A stretch of 64,000 nucleotides of DNA. It comes from Nocardioides houyundeii. GTDB taxonomy: Bacteria > Actinomycetota > Actinomycetes > Propionibacteriales > Nocardioidaceae. Under the pieces are notes generated by a model. The model did not search any database and had not been told where the DNA came from. It saw nothing but the letters and a program-made list of their open reading frames with translations. Below are positions 44,441 through 53,553 of this stretch, one piece after another. Location: contig NZ_CP025581.1 in NCBI RefSeq assembly GCF_002865585.1, positions 3,776,803 to 3,840,802 on the forward strand, written 5' to 3'. Position 1 is the stretch's first letter, and every line of letters begins with the position of its first letter. The position numbers and the translations under genes were made by a program.

Positions 44441-44613
44441 CCCCTTCCCCGGGTTAGAGGGGCATGCATGCCCCCCTAGGCGCAGGGAACCCCGGCTAGG
44501 CGGGGATCACTGCCACCCGAGGCGAGGTTCGTGACCCTTCCCCCGGGTTAGAGGGGCATGCATGCCCCTCTAAGCGCAGGGAACCCCGGCTAGGCGGGGA
44601 TCCCTGCCACCCG
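44432..44613. repeat. Tandem 88-bp palindromic cassette, duplicated (44432-44519 and 44526-44613)
   Basis: The two copies, 94 bp apart, share GGTTCGTGAC at the start and TGCCACCCG at the end. Each holds two hairpins. The first, at 44548-44573 in copy 2, is a perfect 26-bp palindrome centred on GCATGC; in copy 1 (about 44454-44479) it is imperfect. The second runs from GCAGGGAACCCCGG to a CGGGGATCCCTGC (about 44576-44607 in copy 2). Copy 1 includes the mgtA stop codon. The region separates convergent mgtA and the tRNA nucleotidyltransferase gene, so it may terminate both. Confidence 0.9.
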
Positions 44614-44615
44614 CA

Positions 44616-46070
44616 TCAGCCCTGGCGGGCGGCCCACCACTCCCGCAGCGCAGCCTCGGCCGCCTCCTCGGACATCGGGCCCTCGTCCATCCGCAGCTCC
44701 AGCAGGAACTTGTAGGCCTCGCCCACCTCGCGACTGGGGCCGATGCCCAGGATCTCCATGATCTGGGTGCCGTCGAGGTCGGGCCGGATCGAGGCCAGCT
44801 CCTCCTCCTCCGACAGCTTGGCGATCCGGGCCTCGAGGTCGTCGTAGGTACGGCGCAGCCGCGCGGCCTTGCGCGCGTTGCGGGTGGTGCAGTCGGCTCG
44901 GGTGAGCACGTGCAGGCGCTCCAGCTGGTCGCCGGCGTCGCGGACGTAGCGGCGCACCGCGGAGTCGGTCCACTCGCCCGAGCCGTAGCCGTGGAAGCGC
45001 AGGTGCAGCTCGACCAGCTTGGTGACGGCCTCGATCTGGTCGTTGGAGAAGCGCAGCGCCTTCATCCGCTTGCGGGTGATCTTGGCGCCCACCACGTCGT
45101 GGTGGTGGAAGGTGACGGTGCCGTCACCGACGAACTTGCGGGTCCGCGGCTTGCCGACGTCGTGCATGAGGGCGGCGAACCGGGAGACGAAGTCGGGCTC
45201 GCCGCCGAGCCGGTCCTCCATCTCGATCGCCTGCTCCAGCACGGTCAGCGTGTGCTCGTAGACGTCCTTGTGCCGGTGGTGCTCGTCACGCTCCAGGGCG
45301 AGCGCGGGCAGCTCGGGCAGCACGTGCTCGGCCAGCCCGGTCTCCACCAGCAGGCTCAGCCCCCGGCGCGGGTACGGCGCACAGATCAGCTTGACGAGCT
45401 CGTCGCGGACCCGCTCGGCGGAGATGATCTCGATCCGCCCCGCCATGGCGCGCATCGCCTCGAGCACCTCGGGGGCCACGGTGAACCCGAGCTGGGCGGT
45501 GAAGCGGGCGGCCCGCATCATCCGCAGCGGGTCGTCGGAGAAGGAGTCCTCCGGTGTGCCGGGAGTGCGCAGCACCCGGTTGGCCAGGTCGACCACGCCG
45601 CCGTACGGGTCCTCGAAGTCGCGCCCCGGCAGTGCCACGGCCATCGCGTTGACGGTGAAGTCGCGTCGTCCCAGGTCACCGATCAGGGAGTCGCCGAAGT
45701 CGACCGAAGGTTTGCGCGAGTCCGGGTCGTAGCGCTCGGCCCGGTAGGTGGTGATCTCGATCTGCCACGGGCCCTTGCGACAGCCGATGGTGCCGAAGTC
45801 CCGTCCCATGTCCCACATCGCGTCGGCCCAGCCCTTGAGCAGCTTCTCGGTCTGCTCGGGACGGGCGTCGGTGGTCAGGTCCAGGTCGTTCTGGAGACGG
45901 CCCAGCATGGCGTCGCGCACCGGTCCGCCGACCAGGTGGAGCTGGTGACCCGCGTCCGCGAAGCGGGATCCGAGCTCGTCGATGACCGCACCGATCCGGT
46001 CCAGCTCGGCGGCGACGGTCTGCTGGACCTCGACCATGCTGAGGGGCGGGAGAACGGGAGCGTCGGACAC
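44616..46070 (-). CDS. CCA tRNA nucleotidyltransferase
   Basis: The 484-residue enzyme adds or repairs the CCA end of tRNA. Class II nucleotidyltransferase motifs: HLVGGPVRDAMLGR, NDLDLTTDARPEQ (catalytic DxD), RRDFTVNAMAVAL, DPLRMMRAARFTAQL. It then has an HD-type domain (FAALMHDVGKPRT, TFHHHDVVGAKITRKRM). The GTG at 46070 lies eight bases after TAGACT on its strand, another likely leaderless mRNA. It diverges from the DUF6049 gene, a conserved actinobacterial arrangement near the origin. Confidence 0.94.
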   Translation of the reverse strand: MSDAPVLPPLSMVEVQQTVAAELDRIGAVIDELGSRFADAGHQLHLVGGPVRDAMLGRLQNDLDLTTDARPEQTEKLLKGWADAMWDMGRDFGTIGCRKGPWQIEITTYRAERYDPDSRKPSVDFGDSLIGDLGRRDFTVNAMAVALPGRDFEDPYGGVVDLANRVLRTPGTPEDSFSDDPLRMMRAARFTAQLGFTVAPEVLEAMRAMAGRIEIISAERVRDELVKLICAPYPRRGLSLLVETGLAEHVLPELPALALERDEHHRHKDVYEHTLTVLEQAIEMEDRLGGEPDFVSRFAALMHDVGKPRTRKFVGDGTVTFHHHDVVGAKITRKRMKALRFSNDQIEAVTKLVELHLRFHGYGSGEWTDSAVRRYVRDAGDQLERLHVLTRADCTTRNARKAARLRRTYDDLEARIAKLSEEEELASIRPDLDGTQIMEILGIGPSREVGEAYKFLLELRMDEGPMSEEAAEAALREWWAARQG

Positions 46071-46123
46071 GGGGAGCCAGTCTAGGCCCAGCAGTCCCGA
46101 CCCTCGGCGACTAGAGTCGACTC

Positions 46124-48352
46124 GTGCCCCGCCGTTCCTCGCTGAGTCCTGCCCTTGCGGCGCTCGCGACGCTGGGCGTGCTCGTGGGCCTGCTCACCGC
46201 GACGCCGGCGAGCGCCGCACCGACGCCCGCACCGCAGGAGTCCGAGGCGCTGCGCCTGGAGCTGGAGTCCCTCACGCCGTCGGTGCTGACCGACGCCCGG
46301 GAGGTGCGGATGTCGGGCAGCATCACCAACGACAGCGACGAGACCTGGACCTCGATCAACGTGATGCCGTTCCGGTCCCTGACCCCCATCACGGACGGCG
46401 GCACGCTGTCGGCGGCCGCCGACGTGCCGGTGGACGAGATCGTCGGCGAGCGGATCCTGACCGAGGGCGCCTACGACAACGTGGAGGTCCTGGAGCCGGG
46501 TGAGTCCGAGCAGTTCGAGGTCACCATCCCGGCGGGCCAGCTCGACTACGGCGACGGGGTCTACTGGGTGGGCGTGCACGCCAGCGGTGAGACCGAGACC
46601 CAGCCCCGCGACGACTACACCGACGGCCGAGCCCGCACCTTCCTGCCGGTGGTGAGCTCTCCGAAGCGATCACTGCCGGCGGCCCTGGTGCTGCCGCTGC
46701 GCAGCTCCCTGCACCACGACGCCCAGGGCCGCGTCGCGAACCCGGCCGCCTGGGCCCGGCGGCTGTCACCGGGCGGACGGCTGCACAACCTGCTGCTGGC
46801 CGGCCGCGAGGCGGGCGCCCGGCCCGTCACCTGGCTCGTCGACCCGGCCATCCCGCTGGCGGCCTCTCGGCTGGCCCAGGGCAACCCGCCCACCAGCATC
46901 ACGCCCTCCCAGACGGCTGAGGAGGAGTCCGGCACGCCGACGCCTGCGCCGTCGGCCCCGGCCGAGGCTGATCCCGACGAGGAGCCCACCGAGGCCGAGC
47001 AGGCTGCCGCGATGGCGGCTGAGGAGTGGCTGCGGATGTTCAGCGAGGAGATGGGCAGCCACCCGGTGCTCGCGCTGCCGTACGGCGACGTCGACGCGTC
47101 CGCGCTGCAACGCACCGACCCGGAGATGCTCGAGCAGGCCGTGGCCCGCTCCGCCGAGGTGATGTCCGTCCTGGGGGTCGTCTCCACCCCTGTGCTCGCC
47201 TCCCCCGACGGCTTCCTGTCCCCCGCCACCGTGAGCGCGGCCGGTGAGGACACGCTGGTCCTGCTCAACGACAAGGCGCTGGACCCCGCCGTCATCGGTG
47301 GGGCGGTGCCCAGCACCGGGGAGATCCTGGGTCACACCTTCGCCACCACCTCCTCCGGAGTCGCCGACGGCGGCCCCGGTCCGGAGTCCCCCTCCGGGCC
47401 CATCGCGGTCCGTCAGCGGGTGGTCAGCGAGGCAGCGCTGCGTCTCATCAACGACGACCGGTCACCGCTGGTGATCGCGCCGCCTCCCAACTGGGACCCG
47501 GCCACCGGCTCCGCCGAGCTCTACTCCACCTTCGACGACGGCCTGATGCGGCTGCGCCCCCTGGGCGAGCTGGTGCGCAAGGGCACCTCCCCGGGCCGCA
47601 GCGGAACCGGCAGGTCGCTGGCTCCCGACCCGTCGGTCCCCGACGACGCCCTGGTGTACGGCGAGGCGCAGCGCAGGGCCGAGCTGCCGACCACCAACGT
47701 CCACGCCGCCGCCCGGATGGTGGAGACCAGCAAGCTGCTGGAGAGCGTCCTGACGCGCGATTCGACCGTGGTCTCCCAGACCCGGGACGTGGCGGACGCC
47801 GACATGTCCTACTTCGCGCGTCGTCGCCCGGCGGTCTACCGGTCCCGCAGCACCCAGGGCCGGGAGCACCTCAAGCGGCTGCTCGGCTCGGTGCGGATCG
47901 ACGGCCCGCCCGACGTCATCCTGTCCAGCAACAACGGACAGGTCGGGGTCTCGCTGGTCAACGACCTGCCGGTGCCGGTCACGGTCCGCATCGAGGCCCG
48001 CTCCACCGGGACGATGAAGGTGAGCGAGCAGCCGCCGGTCACCCTGGCTCCCACGTCGCGTCAGCAGCTGAGGTACTCCGTGAGCGCCGCGGACCAGGGC
48101 ATCGAGTCCCTCACCCTCCGGCTCACCGACGCCGACGGCGTCCCCATCGGGTCGTCCACCACCTTCCCGGTGCGCACCAGCCAGGTCAGCGGCATCCTCT
48201 GGGTGCTGATGGCCGGCGGTGCGCTGCTGCTGTTCGGGGCGATCGGGGTCCGGCTGCTGCGCCGGGTGCTGAGGTCCCGCCGCGACCCCGCGCCGGAGAC
48301 CGACGTACAGCCCGAGCACGACGACATCCTGGAGCCGGAGCCCGCCGAGTGA
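46124..48352 (+). CDS. DUF6049 family exported membrane-anchored protein
   Basis: The 742-residue protein has a signal peptide (ALAALATLGVLVGLLTATPA), a large extracellular part starting with a beta domain (LELESLTPSVLTDAREVRMS), an acidic proline-rich insert around residues 265-295, a late Ig-like domain (SLVNDLPVPVTVRIEARSTG) and one C-terminal membrane helix (ILWVLMAGGALLLFGAIGV). It is encoded directly upstream of murJ with overlapping codons (GTGA), as in many actinobacteria. Function unknown; a part in lipid II export or wall assembly is inferred from context. TAGAGT lies six bases before the GTG. Confidence 0.85.
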   Translation: MPRRSSLSPALAALATLGVLVGLLTATPASAAPTPAPQESEALRLELESLTPSVLTDAREVRMSGSITNDSDETWTSINVMPFRSLTPITDGGTLSAAADVPVDEIVGERILTEGAYDNVEVLEPGESEQFEVTIPAGQLDYGDGVYWVGVHASGETETQPRDDYTDGRARTFLPVVSSPKRSLPAALVLPLRSSLHHDAQGRVANPAAWARRLSPGGRLHNLLLAGREAGARPVTWLVDPAIPLAASRLAQGNPPTSITPSQTAEEESGTPTPAPSAPAEADPDEEPTEAEQAAAMAAEEWLRMFSEEMGSHPVLALPYGDVDASALQRTDPEMLEQAVARSAEVMSVLGVVSTPVLASPDGFLSPATVSAAGEDTLVLLNDKALDPAVIGGAVPSTGEILGHTFATTSSGVADGGPGPESPSGPIAVRQRVVSEAALRLINDDRSPLVIAPPPNWDPATGSAELYSTFDDGLMRLRPLGELVRKGTSPGRSGTGRSLAPDPSVPDDALVYGEAQRRAELPTTNVHAAARMVETSKLLESVLTRDSTVVSQTRDVADADMSYFARRRPAVYRSRSTQGREHLKRLLGSVRIDGPPDVILSSNNGQVGVSLVNDLPVPVTVRIEARSTGTMKVSEQPPVTLAPTSRQQLRYSVSAADQGIESLTLRLTDADGVPIGSSTTFPVRTSQVSGILWVLMAGGALLLFGAIGVRLLRRVLRSRRDPAPETDVQPEHDDILEPEPAE

Positions 48353-50067
48353 ACGCCGACCCGCGCACCCCCACCAGCGAGCCCACCGGCGCGCCGACCG
48401 ACGAGGTGGCTCCCGAGGACGCCGCCCGCGCCATCCGCGCCAACAGCGTGGTGATGGCGGTCGGGACCGTCTTCTCCCGACTCTCCGGCTTCATCCGGGC
48501 CGCCCTGCTGGTCACCGCCCTGGGCGCAGGGGTACGTGCGGACGTCTTCGCCCTGGGCAACACCATCCCGAACGCGATCTACATCCTGCTCGCCGGCGGC
48601 ATCTTCAACGCCGTCCTGGTGCCCCAGCTGGTGCGGGCCCTGAAGAACGACGAGGACGGCGGCGAGGGTTACACCAACCGCATCATCACCCTGGCCGCAC
48701 TGTTCCTGGGCGCGGTGACCCTGGCGCTGGTGGCGGCCGCGCCGTGGGTGATGGAGCTGTACCTCTCCGCCAAGTACGACACTGCGGCCCTGGCCGAGCA
48801 CAAGGACTCCGCGATCGCGCTGGCGCGGTACTGCCTGCCCCAGGTCTTCTTCTACGGCATGTTCGTGCTGGTCGGACAGGTGCTCAACGCCCGGGGCACG
48901 TTCGGGCCGATGATGTGGGCGCCGATCGCGAACAACGTGATCGCGGTCGCCGTCCTGGTCGCCTACCTGGTCCTCTACGGACGGGCCGGGGAGGTCGCGG
49001 CCCAGGGGGCGCTCTCTCCGGGCCAGGAGGTGCTGCTCGGCGTCGGCTCCACCCTCGGCATCGTGGCGCAGTTCCTCATCCTGCTGCCGTTCCTGCGTCG
49101 CTCGGGCTTCCTGTACCGGCCGCGCTTCGACTTCCGCGGCACCGGGCTGGGCCACACCCTGCGCCTGGGCAGCTGGACCGTGCTCTTCGTGGTGGTCAAC
49201 CAGATCGCCTGGACGGTCGTGGTGAACCTGGCCTCCAGCGGGCCGGTCAGCGGCGAGGGCGGCACCGGGTTCGCGGTCTACTCCTACTCGATGCTGATCG
49301 TCATGCTGCCGCACGCCATCGTCACCGTCTCCCTGGCGACCGCGGCGCTGCCCCGGCTCTCGTCGTACGCCGCGGACGGCCGGCCCGACCTCCTGGCGCG
49401 CTCGCTGACCTCGACCCTGCGCACCTGCCTGGTGGTGGTGGTCCCGTTCGCGGCCCTGGTGCCGGTGCTCGCCTGGGACATCGCCAACGTCGTCTACGGG
49501 TTCAGCGACGACCCCGAGACGGTGGGCAGCTTCGTGCCCTCGTTGCGGCTCTTCGGCATCGGTCTGGTCCTGTTCACCGTCCACTACCTGATGCTGCGGG
49601 GGTTCTACGCGCTGGAGCGGACCCGCACCGTCTTCTTCATCCAGTGCGCGGTGGCGGGCACCAACGTGGTCGCGGCGGTCCTCCTCGTGCGCGAGGCCTC
49701 CGCGGTCGACACCTCCCCGGCGCTGGTGATCGCCTACGCAACGGCGTACCTGGTGGGGTCGGTGGTCAGCTATGCGGTGCTGCGCCGCACCCTGGGTGGT
49801 CTGGACAGCACGCGCATGCTGAGGTTCGCGATCCGTCTGGTGGCCGTGGTGGCCCTGTCCACGGCACTGGCCTGGCTGGTCTCCCTCGGCCTGGACGCCC
49901 TGGGCCAGCAGCCCAACCCGCTGGTCTCCCTGGGTCGCGGCGCCGTCGTGGGGACCGTGGACCTGGTGGCCCTGGTGCTGCTCGCCAGACTCTTCCGGCT
50001 CGGCGAGGTCGGCGAGCTGGTCGATCCCGTGCTGGACACGGTTCGTCGCCGCCTGCCGAGACGTTGA
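48349..50067 (+). CDS. murJ: Lipid II flippase MurJ (MviN)
   Basis: The 572-residue protein has about fourteen membrane segments and the MurJ start VVMAVGTVFSRLSGFIRAAL with GNTIPNAIYILLAGGIFNAV, then LMLRGFYALERTRTVF later. It flips lipid II across the membrane for peptidoglycan synthesis. Its start overlaps the DUF6049 stop. The protein ends soon after the membrane domain (DTVRRRLPRR); the pseudokinase that is fused to MviN in mycobacteria is a separate gene here. Confidence 0.95.
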   Translation: MNADPRTPTSEPTGAPTDEVAPEDAARAIRANSVVMAVGTVFSRLSGFIRAALLVTALGAGVRADVFALGNTIPNAIYILLAGGIFNAVLVPQLVRALKNDEDGGEGYTNRIITLAALFLGAVTLALVAAAPWVMELYLSAKYDTAALAEHKDSAIALARYCLPQVFFYGMFVLVGQVLNARGTFGPMMWAPIANNVIAVAVLVAYLVLYGRAGEVAAQGALSPGQEVLLGVGSTLGIVAQFLILLPFLRRSGFLYRPRFDFRGTGLGHTLRLGSWTVLFVVVNQIAWTVVVNLASSGPVSGEGGTGFAVYSYSMLIVMLPHAIVTVSLATAALPRLSSYAADGRPDLLARSLTSTLRTCLVVVVPFAALVPVLAWDIANVVYGFSDDPETVGSFVPSLRLFGIGLVLFTVHYLMLRGFYALERTRTVFFIQCAVAGTNVVAAVLLVREASAVDTSPALVIAYATAYLVGSVVSYAVLRRTLGGLDSTRMLRFAIRLVAVVALSTALAWLVSLGLDALGQQPNPLVSLGRGAVVGTVDLVALVLLARLFRLGEVGELVDPVLDTVRRRLPRR

Positions 50068-50137
50068 CAGCGCCGTACCATGATCGCCCAGAAGCAACCC
50101 CGCGACTCACGACCACTACCCCTGCGACTGGAGGACC

Positions 50138-52009
50138 GTGCCCGCGTCGATCCACGCCGGTGACCTCCTCGCCGGCCGCTACCGGATGGTCGACCTGCTC
50201 AACGAGACCGAGGGCGGGTGGTTCTGGTGCGCCCACGACGAGGTGCTGCAGCGCCAGGTGGCGGTGCACCTGATCGCGGCCGGGGACGACCGCGAGCCGG
50301 CGCTGATGGACGCGGCACGTCGCTCCGCGGCGCTGGTGGACCGGCGCAACCTGCGGGTGCTGGACGCCGACCGGGACGACCGGGTCTGCTTCGTGGTCAA
50401 CGAGTGGGGATCGGGTGAGTCCCTGGACAACATGCTCGCCCAGCAGGGCCCGCTCTCGCCGCGACGAGCCGCCTGGCTGGTGGCCGAGGTGGCCGACACC
50501 CTGGCCGTGGCTCACGCCGCGGGCAAGGCCCACGGTCGGCTGATCCCCGAGAACGTCCTGGTCGACGAGAACGGACAGGTCCGGGTGATCGGCTTCGCCG
50601 TCGACGCCGCCCTGCACGCCCTGCCGCCGCACCGCATCGCCGAGGACGTCACCGACCTCGCAGCCCTGCTGTACGCCGCCCTGACCGGCAAGTGGCCCAG
50701 TCGTACGCCGACCCGCGTGGACCCCGCGCCGCAGGTGGCCGGACACCCCCTGCGCCCCCGCCAGGTGCGCGCCGGGATCCCCCGTCCCCTCGACGTGCTG
50801 TGCGACGTGGTGCTGTCGTCGGCGGACGACGGGCGCCCGAGCGGACTGACCGCGGGCCTGAGCGGTCTCGGGCACCGGGGCACCCACGACCTGACCAGCG
50901 CGGCCGGGATCCGCGACGCGCTGGAGGAGTTCCTCGGCGCAGCAGCGACCGGCACCCTGCCGGTGACCGGTCTCGCGCCGCAGCCGGCGCAGGACCAGTC
51001 CCCGGGCCCGGCTGTGCCCCAGCGACCGGAGCACACCACCACGGGCCCGTCGACCAACGGCGCCGCGTCTCCCCAGCCCCCGCCGCCCGTCGGCATCACC
51101 GAGCTCCCGACCGAGGCCGGGATGCCGGTCTTCCACGAGGGGGACGAGGACGTGGAGTGGCTCCGGGCTCGCGCCCACCGCCCCGCGCCGCCTCCTCCTT
51201 TCGACACCCCCGCCGAGCGTCCCCTCTTCGCGCCGGACCCGGAAGAGGGCGAGCCCGCCCGGCGCCCCCGCGCACCGCGCCCCGCTCCCGAGGGCGGGCA
51301 CTACTGGCCCTGGGACACCTCCGCGGGCCACGGCACGGGTCACGGCACGGGCCACGGGCTGACCGGGAGCGGTTCCGGCGTGCTGCGCCCGGTCCCACCG
51401 GCCGAGGTGCCCGGTCGGGGCTGGCTACGACTCGCCATGCTGGTCGGCTTCGCGGCACTGGTGCTGCTGATCGTGGTGGCGGCCTACCAGCTGGGAGGCA
51501 TGAGCGGCCTGGGTGGGGGCGACGGTGGGTCGGACGACGACTCGACCGCGAAGCAGGAGACCTCCCTGTCCCCGCTGACCGGTCTGGTCGCCGACGACTT
51601 CGACCCCCAGGGCGATCCCCAGGAGGAGTACCCCGAGCTCGCGCCCCTGGCCGTCGACGGTGACCCCGCCACCCGGTGGCGCACCAGCACCTACGACCAG
51701 CAGTTCGGGCCCGGGGGGCTCAAGAGTGGTGTGGGACTGGTCCTGGACCTCGGCAAGCCGCAGCCGGTGGGCGAGGTGGCGATCAGCGTGGTCGGTGGCA
51801 GCACCGACGCCCAGGTCTACGTCACCGACACCGCCCCCACCTCCCTCGAGGGCCTCGCACCGGCTGGGACGGGGTCGGACCCCGAGACCATCACCATCAC
51901 CCTCGACCCCGAGGTGACCGGACAGTTCGTGACCGTGTGGCTCACCGCGCTTCCGGAGGCGGCGGGCGGGTTCCGCGGGGAGATCGCCGAGGTCGAGGTC
52001 CGGGGATGA
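50138..52009 (+). CDS. Membrane pseudokinase with extracellular sugar-binding-like domain (MurJ partner)
   Basis: The 623-residue protein has a kinase-like domain whose catalytic residues are lost: the ATP lysine region is VAVHLI, the catalytic loop is AHGRLIPENVLVDE instead of HRDxKxxN, and DFG is replaced by IGFAVD. A proline-rich cytoplasmic linker, one membrane helix (LAMLVGFAALVLLIVVAAYQ) and an extracellular F5/8-type beta domain follow (AVDGDPATRWRTSTYDQQFG). In mycobacteria the equivalent MviN pseudokinase binds FhaA when phosphorylated and controls lipid II export; that role here is inference. GGAGGACC precedes the GTG. ATGA links it to sigM. Confidence 0.9.
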   Translation: MPASIHAGDLLAGRYRMVDLLNETEGGWFWCAHDEVLQRQVAVHLIAAGDDREPALMDAARRSAALVDRRNLRVLDADRDDRVCFVVNEWGSGESLDNMLAQQGPLSPRRAAWLVAEVADTLAVAHAAGKAHGRLIPENVLVDENGQVRVIGFAVDAALHALPPHRIAEDVTDLAALLYAALTGKWPSRTPTRVDPAPQVAGHPLRPRQVRAGIPRPLDVLCDVVLSSADDGRPSGLTAGLSGLGHRGTHDLTSAAGIRDALEEFLGAAATGTLPVTGLAPQPAQDQSPGPAVPQRPEHTTTGPSTNGAASPQPPPPVGITELPTEAGMPVFHEGDEDVEWLRARAHRPAPPPPFDTPAERPLFAPDPEEGEPARRPRAPRPAPEGGHYWPWDTSAGHGTGHGTGHGLTGSGSGVLRPVPPAEVPGRGWLRLAMLVGFAALVLLIVVAAYQLGGMSGLGGGDGGSDDDSTAKQETSLSPLTGLVADDFDPQGDPQEEYPELAPLAVDGDPATRWRTSTYDQQFGPGGLKSGVGLVLDLGKPQPVGEVAISVVGGSTDAQVYVTDTAPTSLEGLAPAGTGSDPETITITLDPEVTGQFVTVWLTALPEAAGGFRGEIAEVEVRG

Positions 52010-52749
52010 CGTCCCGGAGCGGCAGCCGCCGCTCGGACTCCGACCTGCTGGCAGCTCACGTGGCCGGGGACCCGGACGCCTTCGGTGAGCTCTTCGCCCG
52101 GCACCGGGACCGACTCTGGGCGGTCGCACTGAGGACCATGGGCAACCCCACCGACGCCGCGGACGGGCTGCAGGACGGCATGGTCGCGGCGTTCCGCCGG
52201 GCGGCCTCCTTCCGGGGCGAGGCCGCGGTGACCACCTGGTTGCACCGCGTCGTGGTCAACGCCTGCCTGGACCGGATCCGGGCGGCCAAGGTGCGGGCCA
52301 CCACCGCGCTGCCCGACGACCTGGAGGAGCACGCGGCACGAGGGAGCCTGGCCTCGGCCCACGCGGTGGACCCGGTGGACTCCGTCCTTGAGCAGGAACG
52401 GCGGCAGCTGGTCCTGGATGCCCTGGCCCAGCTCCACCAGGACCAGCGGGCCGCCCTGGTCCTGGTGGACATGGAGGGGTTCGGGACCTCGGAGGTCGCG
52501 CTGATCCTGGGCTGCGCGGAGGGGACGGTGAAGTCCCGCTGCTCACGAGGCCGGGCCAGGCTGGCCACGCTGCTCGGCCCTCTCCTGGGGCCGGGAGGCC
52601 CACCGACGGGGGACGGCCAGGAACCCAGGGGCACCGCCCGGCGTCCCACTCCGGGGGCGCGGGCGCCCGACGCGCCGTCCACCCCAGCGTCCACCCCAGC
52701 CGACCACCCGAGCCAGAGCCGATCAGGACCCGAGGAGGTGCACCCATGA
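52006..52749 (+). CDS. sigM: ECF RNA polymerase sigma factor, SigM type
   Basis: The 247-residue protein has region 2 (DPDAFGELFARHRDRLWAVA, GNPTDAADGLQDGMVAAFR) and region 4 (FGTSEVALILGCAEGTVKSR). A proline-rich tail of about 60 residues extends beyond the usual ECF length. Its start overlaps the pseudokinase stop and its end overlaps the anti-sigma start (both ATGA). The order sigM, anti-sigma, trxB, trxA matches mycobacteria and streptomycetes, so I use the name SigM on synteny. Confidence 0.88.
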   Translation: MTSRSGSRRSDSDLLAAHVAGDPDAFGELFARHRDRLWAVALRTMGNPTDAADGLQDGMVAAFRRAASFRGEAAVTTWLHRVVVNACLDRIRAAKVRATTALPDDLEEHAARGSLASAHAVDPVDSVLEQERRQLVLDALAQLHQDQRAALVLVDMEGFGTSEVALILGCAEGTVKSRCSRGRARLATLLGPLLGPGGPPTGDGQEPRGTARRPTPGARAPDAPSTPASTPADHPSQSRSGPEEVHP

Positions 52750-53540
52750 CCGACGATCCCGACCCCCAGGCCCGCCCCGTCCCCGACGACGACGGCGAGC
52801 ACGACGCCGTTCGACGGCTGCTCGCCGCCTCACGGGTGACGTCGGGGACCCCGGACGCGGTCACGACCCGGCTGGATCAGGCACTGGCCGCACTGCTGGC
52901 CGAGCGGAGCTCGACCGAGGGGCACCGCGGCAGCGAGCCCGACGACGGGCCCTCGCACGGGCCCTCGCAGGTGCCCTCGCAGGTGCCCTCGCAGGTGCCC
53001 TCGCAGGCTGTGGTTGTCCCCCTGCCGGTACGCCGGCGTCGGGTGCTGGGCTGGTCCGTGGCCGCGGCGGCCGCGGTCGTGATCGGTGGCCTGGCGGTGG
53101 GCTCCGGGCTGGGCTCCGGGCTGCCCTCCCCCGGCGACCAGGACGACACGGCGTTCTCCGACGCCCAGGGACCAGTCGATGCCGGACCAGAGCAAGTCGA
53201 GCCCGAGACAGGACCGCAGGCGGGCCAGGACCAGCGCGGCGACTCCCCTGGCCCCGGCCGCTCCCCTGCCCCGCTCGACGGCGCCGTCGCCCTGAGCAGG
53301 GACTCCCTGGAGCGCGACCTGGTGCTGCTGCGTGCCGCGGGGCCGGAGCCGGAGCCGACGCGCCGGCTGGCGGACGCCGGCTGCCTCCCACCGGTGCGCG
53401 GCGAACGGTTCAGCGTGCGGCTGGACGGGCGTGCCGCAGTGGTGGTGCTCGGACCGGTCCGGGCCGATCGCCAGCGGGCGCGGGTCTACCTGTGCGGGGC
53501 GGAGCGCCCGGTCGCCTCGGCCCTGCTTCCCGCCCCCTGA
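52746..53540 (+). CDS. Membrane anti-sigma factor-like protein (SigM partner)
   Basis: The 264-residue protein has a cytoplasmic part with AVRRLLAASRVTSGTPDAVT, a single membrane helix (VLGWSVAAAAAVVIGGLAVG) and an extracellular part with two late cysteines. Position after sigM, overlapping start and topology suggest an anti-sigma factor; there is no recognisable zinc HxxxCxxC motif. A 12-bp tandem repeat encodes GPSHGPSQVPSQVPSQVPSQ before the membrane helix. Confidence 0.7.
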   Translation: MTDDPDPQARPVPDDDGEHDAVRRLLAASRVTSGTPDAVTTRLDQALAALLAERSSTEGHRGSEPDDGPSHGPSQVPSQVPSQVPSQAVVVPLPVRRRRVLGWSVAAAAAVVIGGLAVGSGLGSGLPSPGDQDDTAFSDAQGPVDAGPEQVEPETGPQAGQDQRGDSPGPGRSPAPLDGAVALSRDSLERDLVLLRAAGPEPEPTRRLADAGCLPPVRGERFSVRLDGRAAVVVLGPVRADRQRARVYLCGAERPVASALLPAP

Positions 53541-53553
53541 GCCGGGCCGCGGT

